Below, in pieces: positions 28,059-36,423 of a DNA stretch of 64,000 nucleotides. This DNA is from JAGVSR01 sp033765145 (GTDB lineage: Bacteria; Pseudomonadota; Alphaproteobacteria; Rhizobiales; Hyphomicrobiaceae), in the NCBI GenBank assembly GCA_033765145.1, contig JANRIH010000047.1:20400-84399 (forward strand), given 5' to 3'. Each line of letters starts with the position of its first letter. Positions within the stretch are counted from its first letter, which is position 1. The translations under genes and the position numbers were made by a program. The notes below the pieces were generated by a model. That model saw only the letters and a program-made list of their open reading frames with translations. It did no database searches and was not told the origin of the DNA.

Positions 28059-29582
28059 TCAAGTCGTCCGTTCCGCGACGAGCGCGCGATAGTCGACTTT
28101 GCCATTGGGTGTGACCGGCAGTCCGGCTACGAGTTCGATCCGCGCCGGAACCATGTGAGTGGGCAGAACCTCGCGCGCACGCGCTAGTGCCGAACCCGTG
28201 TCGCAGACGTCGGCCGCTGCGACACCGACCGCGACGAGTTTCTGGCCGAGCCATTCGTCCGGGATGCCGATTGCAGCAATCTGGCGGAATTGCCCCGACG
28301 ACATCAGCACATCCTCGACTTCGGTCGGGGAGATGCGGAACCCTGCGGACTTGATCATCGCGTCGCGGCGTCCGACGAAATAGAGAAAGCCGTCTTCGTC
28401 CGCGTAGACGAGATCACCGGACCAGCAGACCATATCCTGGCCTTCGTCGTCACCGCGCAGCGGATTGGGACGCAGAACACGGCGCGTGTCCTCGGGCCTG
28501 CGCCAATAACCCATCGAGACCGTGGGGCCGCGATGCACGAGGATGCCGGGTTCTCCCGGTTTCGCGCGGCGTCCATCCTCCGTCAGCGGGAACACTTCGC
28601 ACTCGGGAATGGCCTTGCCGATGGAGGTCGGCCGGCGGTCGATCTCGCCCGGCGGCAGGAACGTCGAGCGGAAAGCCTCGGTCAGTCCGTACATGAGAAA
28701 AACGTCGGTTGTCGGCAATGCGGCCCTGAGGTTCTTGACGGTCGCTTCGGGGACCGCGCCGCCCGAGTTTGTGATGTAGCGCAAATGGGGTAAGGCCGTT
28801 CGCTTCAAACTCGGCGCCGCTTTCGTGAGAATGGCCCAAATGGTCGGAACGCCAGCAAGGCCCGTGATCTCGTGGCGAGCGAGATCGGCGACGATCTCGT
28901 CGCCGAGCTTGAAGCTCGACAGCACGAGACGCGCGCCCTGCTCGACCGAGGTCAGGAGCTGATTGAGGCCATAGTCGAAGCTGAACGGGAGAACGGAGAG
29001 GATGCGGTCGGCGGCGGTGATCCCGAGATAGGTGCGCACGATCCGCGTGCCAGCCAAGAGATTCGCGTGGGAGAGCATCACGCCTTTTGGACTGCCGGTG
29101 GAGCCCGACGTATATAGGATTGCAGCGAGATCGGCACCGATCGCGGACGGCGCCGGCAGCTGTGTCGGCGATGCTCCGTCATCGATCTCCTCGACCATAT
29201 GGACGGCGACATTGTCGAGACCGGACCATGCCGCGGCATGGCGTTCGAGCGTTGCGCGGTTCGTCACGATGGCGCGCGCGCCGCTGTCGGTCAGGATGTG
29301 GCGGATCTGTTCCGCCTTCAGCACCGGGTTGACGGGAATCATAACCGCGTCCGCGCGGCTTGCCGCGAAGATCGCCGCACATTCCTCGAGCGACTTAGGC
29401 AGTAGGATAGCGACGCGATCTCCGCGCCTGATGCCACGATCGATCAGCCGTCCGGCGAGGACTTGGACGTCTCGCGCGAGATCGCCGTAGGTCCACACGC
29501 GTTCCCCGTCGACGATGGCGAGGCGATCTGGTTCTGCGCCATTTCCGGCCAGGAGATCGTGAAGCAGAACGGGCTCTCTCAT
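28059..29582 (-). CDS. AMP-forming acyl/aminoacyl ligase (acyl-CoA synthetase family)
   Basis: The 507-residue ANL-family enzyme has the P-loop LYTSGSTGSPKGVML, the YGLTEAF motif, the hinge region GRRDAMIKSAGFRISPTEVE and the C-terminal catalytic Lys in NGKVDYRAL. It closely resembles ligases annotated as exosortase A-associated. The ATG overlaps the stop of the ACP gene (29579-29582), so ligase and carrier should be made in equal amounts; loading of the neighbouring ACP is the natural inference. No exosortase gene is nearby. Confidence 0.85.
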   Translation of the reverse strand: MREPVLLHDLLAGNGAEPDRLAIVDGERVWTYGDLARDVQVLAGRLIDRGIRRGDRVAILLPKSLEECAAIFAASRADAVMIPVNPVLKAEQIRHILTDSGARAIVTNRATLERHAAAWSGLDNVAVHMVEEIDDGASPTQLPAPSAIGADLAAILYTSGSTGSPKGVMLSHANLLAGTRIVRTYLGITAADRILSVLPFSFDYGLNQLLTSVEQGARLVLSSFKLGDEIVADLARHEITGLAGVPTIWAILTKAAPSLKRTALPHLRYITNSGGAVPEATVKNLRAALPTTDVFLMYGLTEAFRSTFLPPGEIDRRPTSIGKAIPECEVFPLTEDGRRAKPGEPGILVHRGPTVSMGYWRRPEDTRRVLRPNPLRGDDEGQDMVCWSGDLVYADEDGFLYFVGRRDAMIKSAGFRISPTEVEDVLMSSGQFRQIAAIGIPDEWLGQKLVAVGVAAADVCDTGSALARAREVLPTHMVPARIELVAGLPVTPNGKVDYRALVAERTT

Positions 29583-29875
29583 CGGACCTGGGAGAGTTTC
29601 CAGTGGGCCAGCCGAGCAAGGCTCTGGATCGAGGCGAATGTCTCGGGCGTGAAGTCTTCATCCGCAATCTCGACGCCGTAGGTGTCGGAGAGGAATGTCG
29701 TCAACTCGAGAATGCCGAGGCTGTCCAACAAGCCAGACCCCAGAAGCGGAGACTGCGCGGTCACCGCACCCTTGGCATCGGGGGACAGTCCGGAAACGAA
29801 GGCCACCAGCGCTGCTTCAAGATCGGCTTCGCTCACGCGCGGCCGGATCTCAGCGGCGTTCGTCGTTTTCGTCAT
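29579..29875 (-). CDS. Acyl carrier protein
   Basis: The 98-residue protein has the phosphopantetheine attachment motif GLLDSLGILEL (Ser52) in a four-helix ACP pattern. It is distinct from fatty-acid AcpP, whose motif is DSLDTVEL. The ATG at 29875 follows AAGGA. It is translationally coupled to the ligase and lies 26 bases after the acyltransferase gene. It likely carries an amino acid or acyl group for a small-molecule or surface-polymer modification. Confidence 0.85.
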   Translation of the reverse strand: MTKTTNAAEIRPRVSEADLEAALVAFVSGLSPDAKGAVTAQSPLLGSGLLDSLGILELTTFLSDTYGVEIADEDFTPETFASIQSLARLAHWKLSQVR

Positions 29876-29901
29876 ACTACTGTCCTTCCCATGCTCGTCC
29901 G

Positions 29902-30876
29902 TCAGACGTCGAAGACGCAAAGTTCCGTGCCGAGGTAATCGGTCCGGTTGATATAGGCGTCTCCTTTCGAAAATTTAATGCCGCGACGGCTGAATTTTCC
30001 GCCCTGCGTGTCGAGGCCGGGACGCCGGTCGACGATCAGTGCGGCCACGCCCTTGGCCATCAAGTGGCGCGCAACGGCGCCGAGGTTGCGGCCAAGGCGC
30101 GCATTGTTTTCGGCATAGATCAGAAGCGCAATCGGCAGACCGCGATACCAGCGACGCTTGAACATCAGCGGGTGAATGCCGTCATCGTCAAGCATGGCAC
30201 ACGCGAGAATATTCATGTGACGGTGGCTTCTGACGATGTGATCGCACTCCGCCGACACATCGCGGGCGATGCAATCGAACGGGACGATCTTCGCCCCTGC
30301 TCCGGCCGTCATCGCGAGGACGGGCAGCGCATGGATGACGAGACCATCGTTCAACTGTCGGAAGCCGAGCGACACCAGCATTTTTTGGACATCGGAGGTG
30401 GGCGTCAGATCCGTGTAAACGGCGTCCTTGTCACCAAACGCGGCACGGAGCATCCGCATGCTTTGCCAGCGCGCATCCGGCTCCATGTACCAGCTTGACC
30501 AGTTGATGAAACGGCGGCGGCGCCCGTCGGGCATCGTGCGCAGCATCGCGGGGAGAAGGTGGATCCCGACGGCGCGATCTCCGTCGTTCAGAATGTGACC
30601 CAGAGGGATGCCCGCTTCGCTGTTCCACCCGGCGCGATCGAGGCGATCGAGCCCTTCGAGCCAGAACGCGCGGCTGCGGTCCGGGAAGCCGCGCGTCAGG
30701 ATATCCACCGCTTCGGAAAAATTCTCTCGCTTGACAGGCTGAAGCACCAGTTCGTCTCTCGCATTGGCAACAGCTATCCGGGCGACGCTGCGCGGACGGG
30801 GCCCGTGCCCACTCGTTCCGTTCGAAGCCCCACTCCGAAGCCGTGTATCGGCACCAGCGCCTCTCCTCGATGCCAT
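29902..30876 (-). CDS. Putative GNAT-like acyltransferase heading the ACP cluster
   Basis: The 324-residue protein has two weak GNAT-like halves. The first contains VKRENFSEAVDILTRGFPDR and GIHLLPAMLRTMPDGRRRRFINWSSWYM; the second contains AKGVAALIVDRRPGLDTQGG. It is first in the operon with the ACP, ligase and decarboxylase, so it may transfer the ACP-bound group. I cannot name a characterised homolog. The ATG at 30876 is preferred over a TTG three codons earlier. Confidence 0.6.
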   Translation of the reverse strand: MASRRGAGADTRLRSGASNGTSGHGPRPRSVARIAVANARDELVLQPVKRENFSEAVDILTRGFPDRSRAFWLEGLDRLDRAGWNSEAGIPLGHILNDGDRAVGIHLLPAMLRTMPDGRRRRFINWSSWYMEPDARWQSMRMLRAAFGDKDAVYTDLTPTSDVQKMLVSLGFRQLNDGLVIHALPVLAMTAGAGAKIVPFDCIARDVSAECDHIVRSHRHMNILACAMLDDDGIHPLMFKRRWYRGLPIALLIYAENNARLGRNLGAVARHLMAKGVAALIVDRRPGLDTQGGKFSRRGIKFSKGDAYINRTDYLGTELCVFDV

Positions 30877-31021
30877 AGTTAACAATTCTCACGCCCATCA
30901 TTGCAACCGCGGCTGGCAGATGCTCTGCATGCGGTCCACAGCGGTGCCGCAATGCAAGGGACCTGCCGCGCAGCGAAAGGGCTGTATGATCGGGAGCGAT
31001 TCTGACTAAGGATAGTGACTA

Positions 31022-32536
31022 GTGGACGAGCAAAACGCCCCGAAACTCCGCAATGAGCCAGAGTTTACCGTGTCCGAACTTTCGGGCGCGATCAAACGCG
31101 CGCTCGAAGACGGATTCGGGCATGTGCGGCTCAGGGGCGAAGTCTCGGGCTATCGTGGGCCGCATTCGTCCGGCCATTGCTACTTTGCGTTGAAAGACGA
31201 CAAATCGAAGATCGATGCGGTCGTCTGGAAGGGCTTATTCGGGCGTCTGAAGCTCAAGCCCGAAGAGGGCATGGAAGTCATCGTAACCGGCAAAGTATCG
31301 TCATTTCCGGGCTCGTCGAAGTATCAGATCGTGATCGAGGCGCTGGAACCTGCGGGCGCCGGCGCACTGATGGCCCTTCTCGAGGAGCGAAAGCGCCGCC
31401 TCGGCGCCGAGGGGCTCTTCGAAGAAAGCCGCAAGCGGAAGCTGCCGTTCCTGCCGCGCGTTGTCGGCATCGTCACGTCTCCGACCGGCGCCGTCATCCG
31501 CGACATGCTGCACGGCTTTCGCGAGCGGTTTCCGACGCACGTCATCGTCTGGCCGGTGCGCGTGCAGGGCGAAGGCAGCGCGGCCGAAGTCGCGGGTGCC
31601 ATTCGCGGCTTCAATCGTCTCGAGCCCGGAGGGCGGGTCCCGAGACCCGACGTCCTCATCGTCGCGCGCGGCGGCGGGAGCCTCGAAGACCTGTGGGGCT
31701 TCAACGAGGAGATCGTCGTCCGTGCGGCTGCAGAGAGCCGCATCCCGCTCATCTCTGCCGTCGGGCACGAAACTGACTGGACGCTCATCGATCTCGTGGC
31801 GGACGCGCGCGCGCCGACGCCGACCAAAGCCGCAGAATGGTCCGTGCCGAAGCATGCCGACCTCATGGCGGACATCGCCGATCGGGCGCGCCGTCTCGCG
31901 ATCGCGACGCGCCGTCTCCTGGACTTACAAAGGACGAAATGGACCGCAGCCGCGCGCGGCCTGCCGCGCGCCGATGAACTCGTCGCGATGCCGCGGCAGC
32001 GGTTCGACGCGGTCGAGCAGCGCCTCGCGCGTGCGCTCCTCGCCAACACGCGCGCTCATACCACGCGGCACGCGCGGATCGCGGCACGACTGGCACCTCG
32101 GCTTCTCTCGGGCGTCATCGAGCGGCGCGACCGCCGCCTTGCGGAATACTCTGAAAAGAGCCGGGCGCTACTCGGAAGGATCGCCGGGGATCGACGCCGC
32201 CGTTTCGAGCGGGTCGGCGGCAGGCTTGGACCCGTCGCGCTTCTCAATCGCATCGACGGAAAGCGGCGCGATCTCGAAGCCCAGGGCAAGTTGCTTGTGT
32301 CGCTCAGCTATCACAGCGTCCTTTCGCGGGGCTTTGCCGTCGTACGCGATCGGGAGGGTCAAATGGTTCGCTCGGCTCAGGTTTCGCCGCCGGGTGCGGG
32401 TCTCGAGATCGAATTCCGGGACGGGCGACTTCAGGTCGCGGTGACGGGCGGAGACGATCGCGGCGCCGGCCCCAAGGCGGAGGGCTTAACCGGAATGAAG
32501 AAGCGTCCAGGCGGATCGCAGGGTTCGCTATTCTGA
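31022..32536 (+). CDS. xseA: Exodeoxyribonuclease VII large subunit
   Basis: The 504-residue protein has the N-terminal OB fold (FTVSELSGAIKRALEDGFGHVRLRGEVSG, SSGHCYFALKDDKS) and the catalytic region with VGIVTSPTGAVIRDML, DVLIVARGGGSLEDLWGFNEE and ISAVGHETDWTLIDLVAD. A coiled-coil C-terminal region follows. It starts with GTG behind AAGGA. It cuts single-stranded DNA together with XseB, which is not in the window. Confidence 0.95.
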   Translation: MDEQNAPKLRNEPEFTVSELSGAIKRALEDGFGHVRLRGEVSGYRGPHSSGHCYFALKDDKSKIDAVVWKGLFGRLKLKPEEGMEVIVTGKVSSFPGSSKYQIVIEALEPAGAGALMALLEERKRRLGAEGLFEESRKRKLPFLPRVVGIVTSPTGAVIRDMLHGFRERFPTHVIVWPVRVQGEGSAAEVAGAIRGFNRLEPGGRVPRPDVLIVARGGGSLEDLWGFNEEIVVRAAAESRIPLISAVGHETDWTLIDLVADARAPTPTKAAEWSVPKHADLMADIADRARRLAIATRRLLDLQRTKWTAAARGLPRADELVAMPRQRFDAVEQRLARALLANTRAHTTRHARIAARLAPRLLSGVIERRDRRLAEYSEKSRALLGRIAGDRRRRFERVGGRLGPVALLNRIDGKRRDLEAQGKLLVSLSYHSVLSRGFAVVRDREGQMVRSAQVSPPGAGLEIEFRDGRLQVAVTGGDDRGAGPKAEGLTGMKKRPGGSQGSLF

Positions 32537-32670
32537 CCGGCGCCTTCGTTTGACCGGTGCCTGGGCTGACACGCCCTGCGCTCGGACGGCGTGGCCGTAC
32601 GTCCCGCTTGACGGGCGTGTTCCAAGTCATATTCCTTCTCGCCAAAGCGGGGAGGCACAAGGCATTCAGG

Positions 32671-32898
32671 ATGAACAGGCTCGAGCGATTGTTCGGCGGC
32701 GGAGAGGCCCGGCTCAAATACGACGCCGGCGAGTTCCAAGTGCTGACCCAAGGTGATCACGTGCGCTGTGCGGTGACGGGCGAACGTATTGCACTCGCCA
32801 ACCTGCGCTACTGGAGCGTCGACTTTCAGGAGGCCTATGTCTCTCCTGATGCGTCCCTTAGACGCCACCTGGAACGCGTGGCGAAGGAGGAAGACTGA
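32671..32898 (+). CDS. DUF2093 domain-containing protein
   Basis: The 75-residue protein consists of one DUF2093 domain (AGEFQVLTQGDHVRCAVTGERIALANLRYWSVDFQEAYVS). It follows xseA and precedes lpxK, its usual place in Rhizobiales. Its two short Cys/His-poor strands look like a small beta protein; function unknown. The ATG at 32671 gives the family length, and upstream codons are atypical. Confidence 0.85.
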   Translation: MNRLERLFGGGEARLKYDAGEFQVLTQGDHVRCAVTGERIALANLRYWSVDFQEAYVSPDASLRRHLERVAKEED

Positions 32899-32962
32899 GC
32901 GGTAGCGCCGTTAGGTCAGGCGGACACCCCGGACGGTCGGAAGCGCCAACTCTTCGCGAGCT

Positions 32963-34054
32963 TCAGGCCTTTTGGGTCCTTTCCTCTATTCCCGCGCACA
33001 CGACATCGAGCAGAGTTTTTTGCCCCTTGACGTCGAACGCGAGCGCCACGGGCAGAGGTCGCGACTTTGCCTTGAGGTCGCCCCGCACGCCGCCAAGGCC
33101 CGAGAGCCGGACCCAATCCTTTTCCGTCGTCACGAGTGTTGCGCCCGTTCTGCCGGCCAGTTCGATAAGCTCGGCCGCTTCGCGCTCGGTGAACGGGTGG
33201 TGATCGGAAAACGTCCGGGTCTCAAGAGCCTCGGCGCCGAGTTCTTGCAGGAGATCGTAGAACCGCGCCGGGTTGCCAATCCCGCAATAAGCGAAGACAG
33301 GGCGCTCACGGAGCCATGCCGTATCGCTCGACGGTAACATCGTGGCGCGGACAACCGGGACCTGGGCCCGATCGAGAAAGTTGAGCGGATTTCCGTCCGC
33401 GGGCGGTCGCGCGAGATCCGCGACGGTCCAGTCCCTCGCTCCGCCGTTGACGACCACGGCATCGACGAGCGGCCATTGATCGGCCATTCGCGCGCGCAAC
33501 GGCCCCGCGGGGATCACCCGTCCATTTCCGATCCCGCGGCGCCCGTCGACGACAGCGATGGCGACATCCTTCGCGAGGGTGGGGTTCTGAAGTCCGTCGT
33601 CCATGAGGATGACGGTGCGGGGGGCGGCTGGCCGCTCAGCCTCAATGAACGCCGCGCCGGCGGCTCTATCGGCCGACACCACGACGGGCATGGTCCGCGC
33701 CAGGAGAAGCGCTTCGTCACCGACGTCGTCGGCAGTCGCGCCAGATGCGTCGACCCAGCGCGGCGGTCCCTTTCTGGCGCCGTAGCCGCGCGTCAGGGCC
33801 AGCGGTTCATAGCCCAATTCACGCAAGCCATTGCCCAGTGCGATGGTGAGAGGGGTTTTCCCCGTTCCGCCGGCCGTGAAATTGCCGACACAGACGACAG
33901 GGTAGCGAGAGCGAAAATCCGGCGCGCCACGCAAGCGCGCCGCGGCCACCTGGCCCCAAACCCAAGATACTGGAGCCAACAGACGCGGAGCCGACGATCC
34001 GGCCAATTCCGGGTCGTACCACCATCGGGGTTCGGCGACCGGCACGACATTCAT
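32963..34054 (-). CDS. lpxK: Tetraacyldisaccharide 4'-kinase
   Basis: The 363-residue inner-membrane kinase phosphorylates the lipid A disaccharide at the 4' position. It has the P-loop VGNFTAGGTGKTPLTIAL, DDGLQNP and SDHHPFT, all LpxK signatures. Its start overlaps the end of waaA (34051-34054), so lipid A phosphorylation and Kdo transfer are coupled in translation. Confidence 0.95.
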   Translation of the reverse strand: MNVVPVAEPRWWYDPELAGSSAPRLLAPVSWVWGQVAAARLRGAPDFRSRYPVVCVGNFTAGGTGKTPLTIALGNGLRELGYEPLALTRGYGARKGPPRWVDASGATADDVGDEALLLARTMPVVVSADRAAGAAFIEAERPAAPRTVILMDDGLQNPTLAKDVAIAVVDGRRGIGNGRVIPAGPLRARMADQWPLVDAVVVNGGARDWTVADLARPPADGNPLNFLDRAQVPVVRATMLPSSDTAWLRERPVFAYCGIGNPARFYDLLQELGAEALETRTFSDHHPFTEREAAELIELAGRTGATLVTTEKDWVRLSGLGGVRGDLKAKSRPLPVALAFDVKGQKTLLDVVCAGIEERTQKA

Positions 34055-35463
34055 CCGCGACGGTGGACACGTCTGTCGGATCGCGCGACGGCCGTCGCCG
34101 CGCTGTCGTCGGCACCCAGTTCAGGGGGCAGCCAAGGCCTCAGCGCTTGGAACGTGCGGTCGAGCGCGCCACTCAATGTGGCGAGAGCGGCTTCGGCGGC
34201 AATCTTCTGAGTGGCACGTTGCGCGGGGTTCGCCAACAGGCGCGCGGCCGATGCGGCCAGGTCCGTCGCGTCGGCGACAAGGGTCACACCCCCGGCCGTT
34301 TCGAGAGCCCGGTAAACGTCGGGGAAGTTCCGAGTTTCGCGCCCGACCAGCACGGCGGCGCCGTGGCGGATCGCCTCGATCGGGTTTTGGCCGCCATGGG
34401 GCACGAGTGAGCCGCCGATCAAGACCACGTCGCTCACGGAATAGAAGAGCCCAAGCTCTCCGATCGTGTCGGCGATATAGACGTCCGTCGCGGGATCGGG
34501 GAGAGTGCCCGTCGAGCGCTGCACGACGCGAAGTCCCAAGGTTTTCAGCTTTTCCGCGACCGGCGTGCCGCGTTCGGGATGGCGAGGCGCGATGATGGTC
34601 AGGAGGTTTTCGCGACCGCGCGCCATCTCACGATGGGCGGCGGCGATGATCTCCTCTTCGCCTTCGTGCGTGCTGGCTGCGACGAAGACTGTGCGTCCGC
34701 CGATGGCGCGTTCGAGTGCCAGAAGGTCAGCGCTATCGACCGGAGGCGCAGGGGCGTCGGCCTTGAGATTGCCCGCCGACATCACATTCGAGGCGCCGAG
34801 TTCGGCAAACTGAGACGATAGCGCGTCGTTCTGAGCAACGACGAGCGCAAACCGGCCGAACAACGGAACTGAAATGGCTGCGTTGCGGCGCCAGCGGTCG
34901 TAGCTGCGTTTCGACATGCGGCCGTTGACGAGCGTCAGGGGGATTTGTCGTGATGCCGCTTCCAGAATGAGATTGGGCCAGATGTCGCTTTCCGTGAAAA
35001 TGGCGAGGTCAGGCCGCCAGTGATCGAGGAACGACGCGGCGTAGCGAGGTGTATCGAGGGGCACGTACTGATGCACGGCGCGCTCCCCGAGGCGCTGCTC
35101 GGCAAGTCGGGCCGACGTGACCGTGCCGGTCGTCAGGAGAAAGCAGAGATCCGGGCGTTCTACGGCCATGCGCGACAAGAGGGGAAGAATGGCGTTCGTT
35201 TCTCCCACACTCGCGGCATGGGCCCAGACGAGAGGCGCATCGGGGCGGTCGTAGGCTGGGCGGCCCTGCCGCTCGCCGCGGCGTGCGGGGTCCTCCTTGC
35301 CGCGCCTTTCCCGATGGGAAAGAACGAGCGATGCCAGCGGCGTCAGGGCACGGGTCAGCGCCCGATAGACGCGCAAGTGAACCCCCAGCGGGGCATACGC
35401 CGTCGGTTCGATATGCTGGATCTGGCTGGACTTGTTTTCAGGTATGGGAAGGGTAGCGTTCAC
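34051..35463 (-). CDS. waaA: 3-deoxy-D-manno-octulosonic acid transferase
   Basis: The 470-residue GT-B glycosyltransferase adds Kdo to lipid IVA. Visible motifs are HAASVGETNAILPLL (with the general-base Glu), FTESDIWPNLI, LVNGRMSKRSYDRW and the sugar-binding region HGGQNPIEAIRHG. I use the GTG at 35463 with GGGGAAG upstream. The first 30 residues before the membrane helix are poorly conserved, so a later start is possible. Confidence 0.93.
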   Translation of the reverse strand: MNATLPIPENKSSQIQHIEPTAYAPLGVHLRVYRALTRALTPLASLVLSHRERRGKEDPARRGERQGRPAYDRPDAPLVWAHAASVGETNAILPLLSRMAVERPDLCFLLTTGTVTSARLAEQRLGERAVHQYVPLDTPRYAASFLDHWRPDLAIFTESDIWPNLILEAASRQIPLTLVNGRMSKRSYDRWRRNAAISVPLFGRFALVVAQNDALSSQFAELGASNVMSAGNLKADAPAPPVDSADLLALERAIGGRTVFVAASTHEGEEEIIAAAHREMARGRENLLTIIAPRHPERGTPVAEKLKTLGLRVVQRSTGTLPDPATDVYIADTIGELGLFYSVSDVVLIGGSLVPHGGQNPIEAIRHGAAVLVGRETRNFPDVYRALETAGGVTLVADATDLAASAARLLANPAQRATQKIAAEAALATLSGALDRTFQALRPWLPPELGADDSAATAVARSDRRVHRRG

Positions 35464-35685
35464 GATCTCGACTTCCCCTGCGGCCCATGCAGTGACAGAA
35501 TCGTGGTCTCCAGCCTACGGCCCGCTCTCGCGTCGCAGGCTCAACCCCTTGCCCCTGTCACCTATAGCGAATATTTAGCGAATGCAAAGCAGCGCCGTCA
35601 CCGGCGTTCGAACGGTCATCCAGATCATATATCGGGCGTTCGGCGTTCAACCCCATTCCAGGAAAAGAGCCCGCACGCGGCGGCC

Positions 35686-36423
35686 ATGCAGCAATTGACG
35701 AAACCGATCCGGCGGGCTGCGAACCGCGCAGTCAGAGATCTCCGGGCGGCTGTCGTCAGGGTTCTCCCTGAACCGGTGCACCGGCGCGTGGCGCCTTATG
35801 TCCGCTACATGGACATGTTGCTGCTGGATCACGTGTTCCTGCGCGTCGTGTATCCGAACCGCCACCGAATCTCGAAAGCGGCCTGGCGCAGTGCGCAGCC
35901 CCTGCCCTACCAGATCGGGCTCTACAAGCGCCAAGGGATCAAGACCATCGTCAATCTGCGCGGGGGCGGACCGCAGTGGACATATCATTTCGAAAAGCAA
36001 GCCTGTGACCGCCACGGCATGAAGCTGGTGACGATCCGGCTCCGAAGCCGGGCGTCGCCGTCGCCAGCCGAACTTCATGGATTGCGCGAGCTCTTTCAGA
36101 CCGTCGAACACCCGATCCTGATGCACTGCAAGTCTGGCGCCGACCGTGCCGGACTTGCGGCCGTGATCTATCGCCATGTGATCGACGGGGCCCCCATTTC
36201 GGAAGCCAAGAAAGAACTGAGCTTGTGGTACGGACATGTCCGCCACGCCGATACCGGTGTCATCGACTACTTTTTTGAGCGGTACCTCGAGGAGAACGAG
36301 GCGTCGCCCGTTCCGTTCTTCGAGTGGGTCGATACACGATACGACCCGGAAGAAATCAACCGCACGTTCAAGGCGAATGGTCTCGCGAACCGCTTCGTCA
36401 ACGACATCCTCAATCGGGAATAA
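35686..36423 (+). CDS. Dual-specificity/tyrosine phosphatase-like protein in the lipid A locus
   Basis: The 245-residue protein has the Cys-X5-Arg signature HCKSGADRAG (Cys148, Arg154) and IKTIVNLRGGG upstream, as in DSP-type phosphatases. It lies between waaA and an MsbA-like exporter and overlaps the latter convergently by 14 bases. A DSP-type protein (CtpA) affects lipid A phosphates in Caulobacter, so a lipid A or lipid-linked substrate is a reasonable inference; a protein phosphotyrosine substrate is the alternative. Upstream in-frame codons overlap waaA and are not used. Confidence 0.82.
   Translation: MQQLTKPIRRAANRAVRDLRAAVVRVLPEPVHRRVAPYVRYMDMLLLDHVFLRVVYPNRHRISKAAWRSAQPLPYQIGLYKRQGIKTIVNLRGGGPQWTYHFEKQACDRHGMKLVTIRLRSRASPSPAELHGLRELFQTVEHPILMHCKSGADRAGLAAVIYRHVIDGAPISEAKKELSLWYGHVRHADTGVIDYFFERYLEENEASPVPFFEWVDTRYDPEEINRTFKANGLANRFVNDILNRE

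Noticed and set aside
35020..35685. N-terminal extension of the phosphatase
   Set aside because: It overlaps waaA on the other strand and has atypical composition; the ATG at 35686 gives a normal protein.
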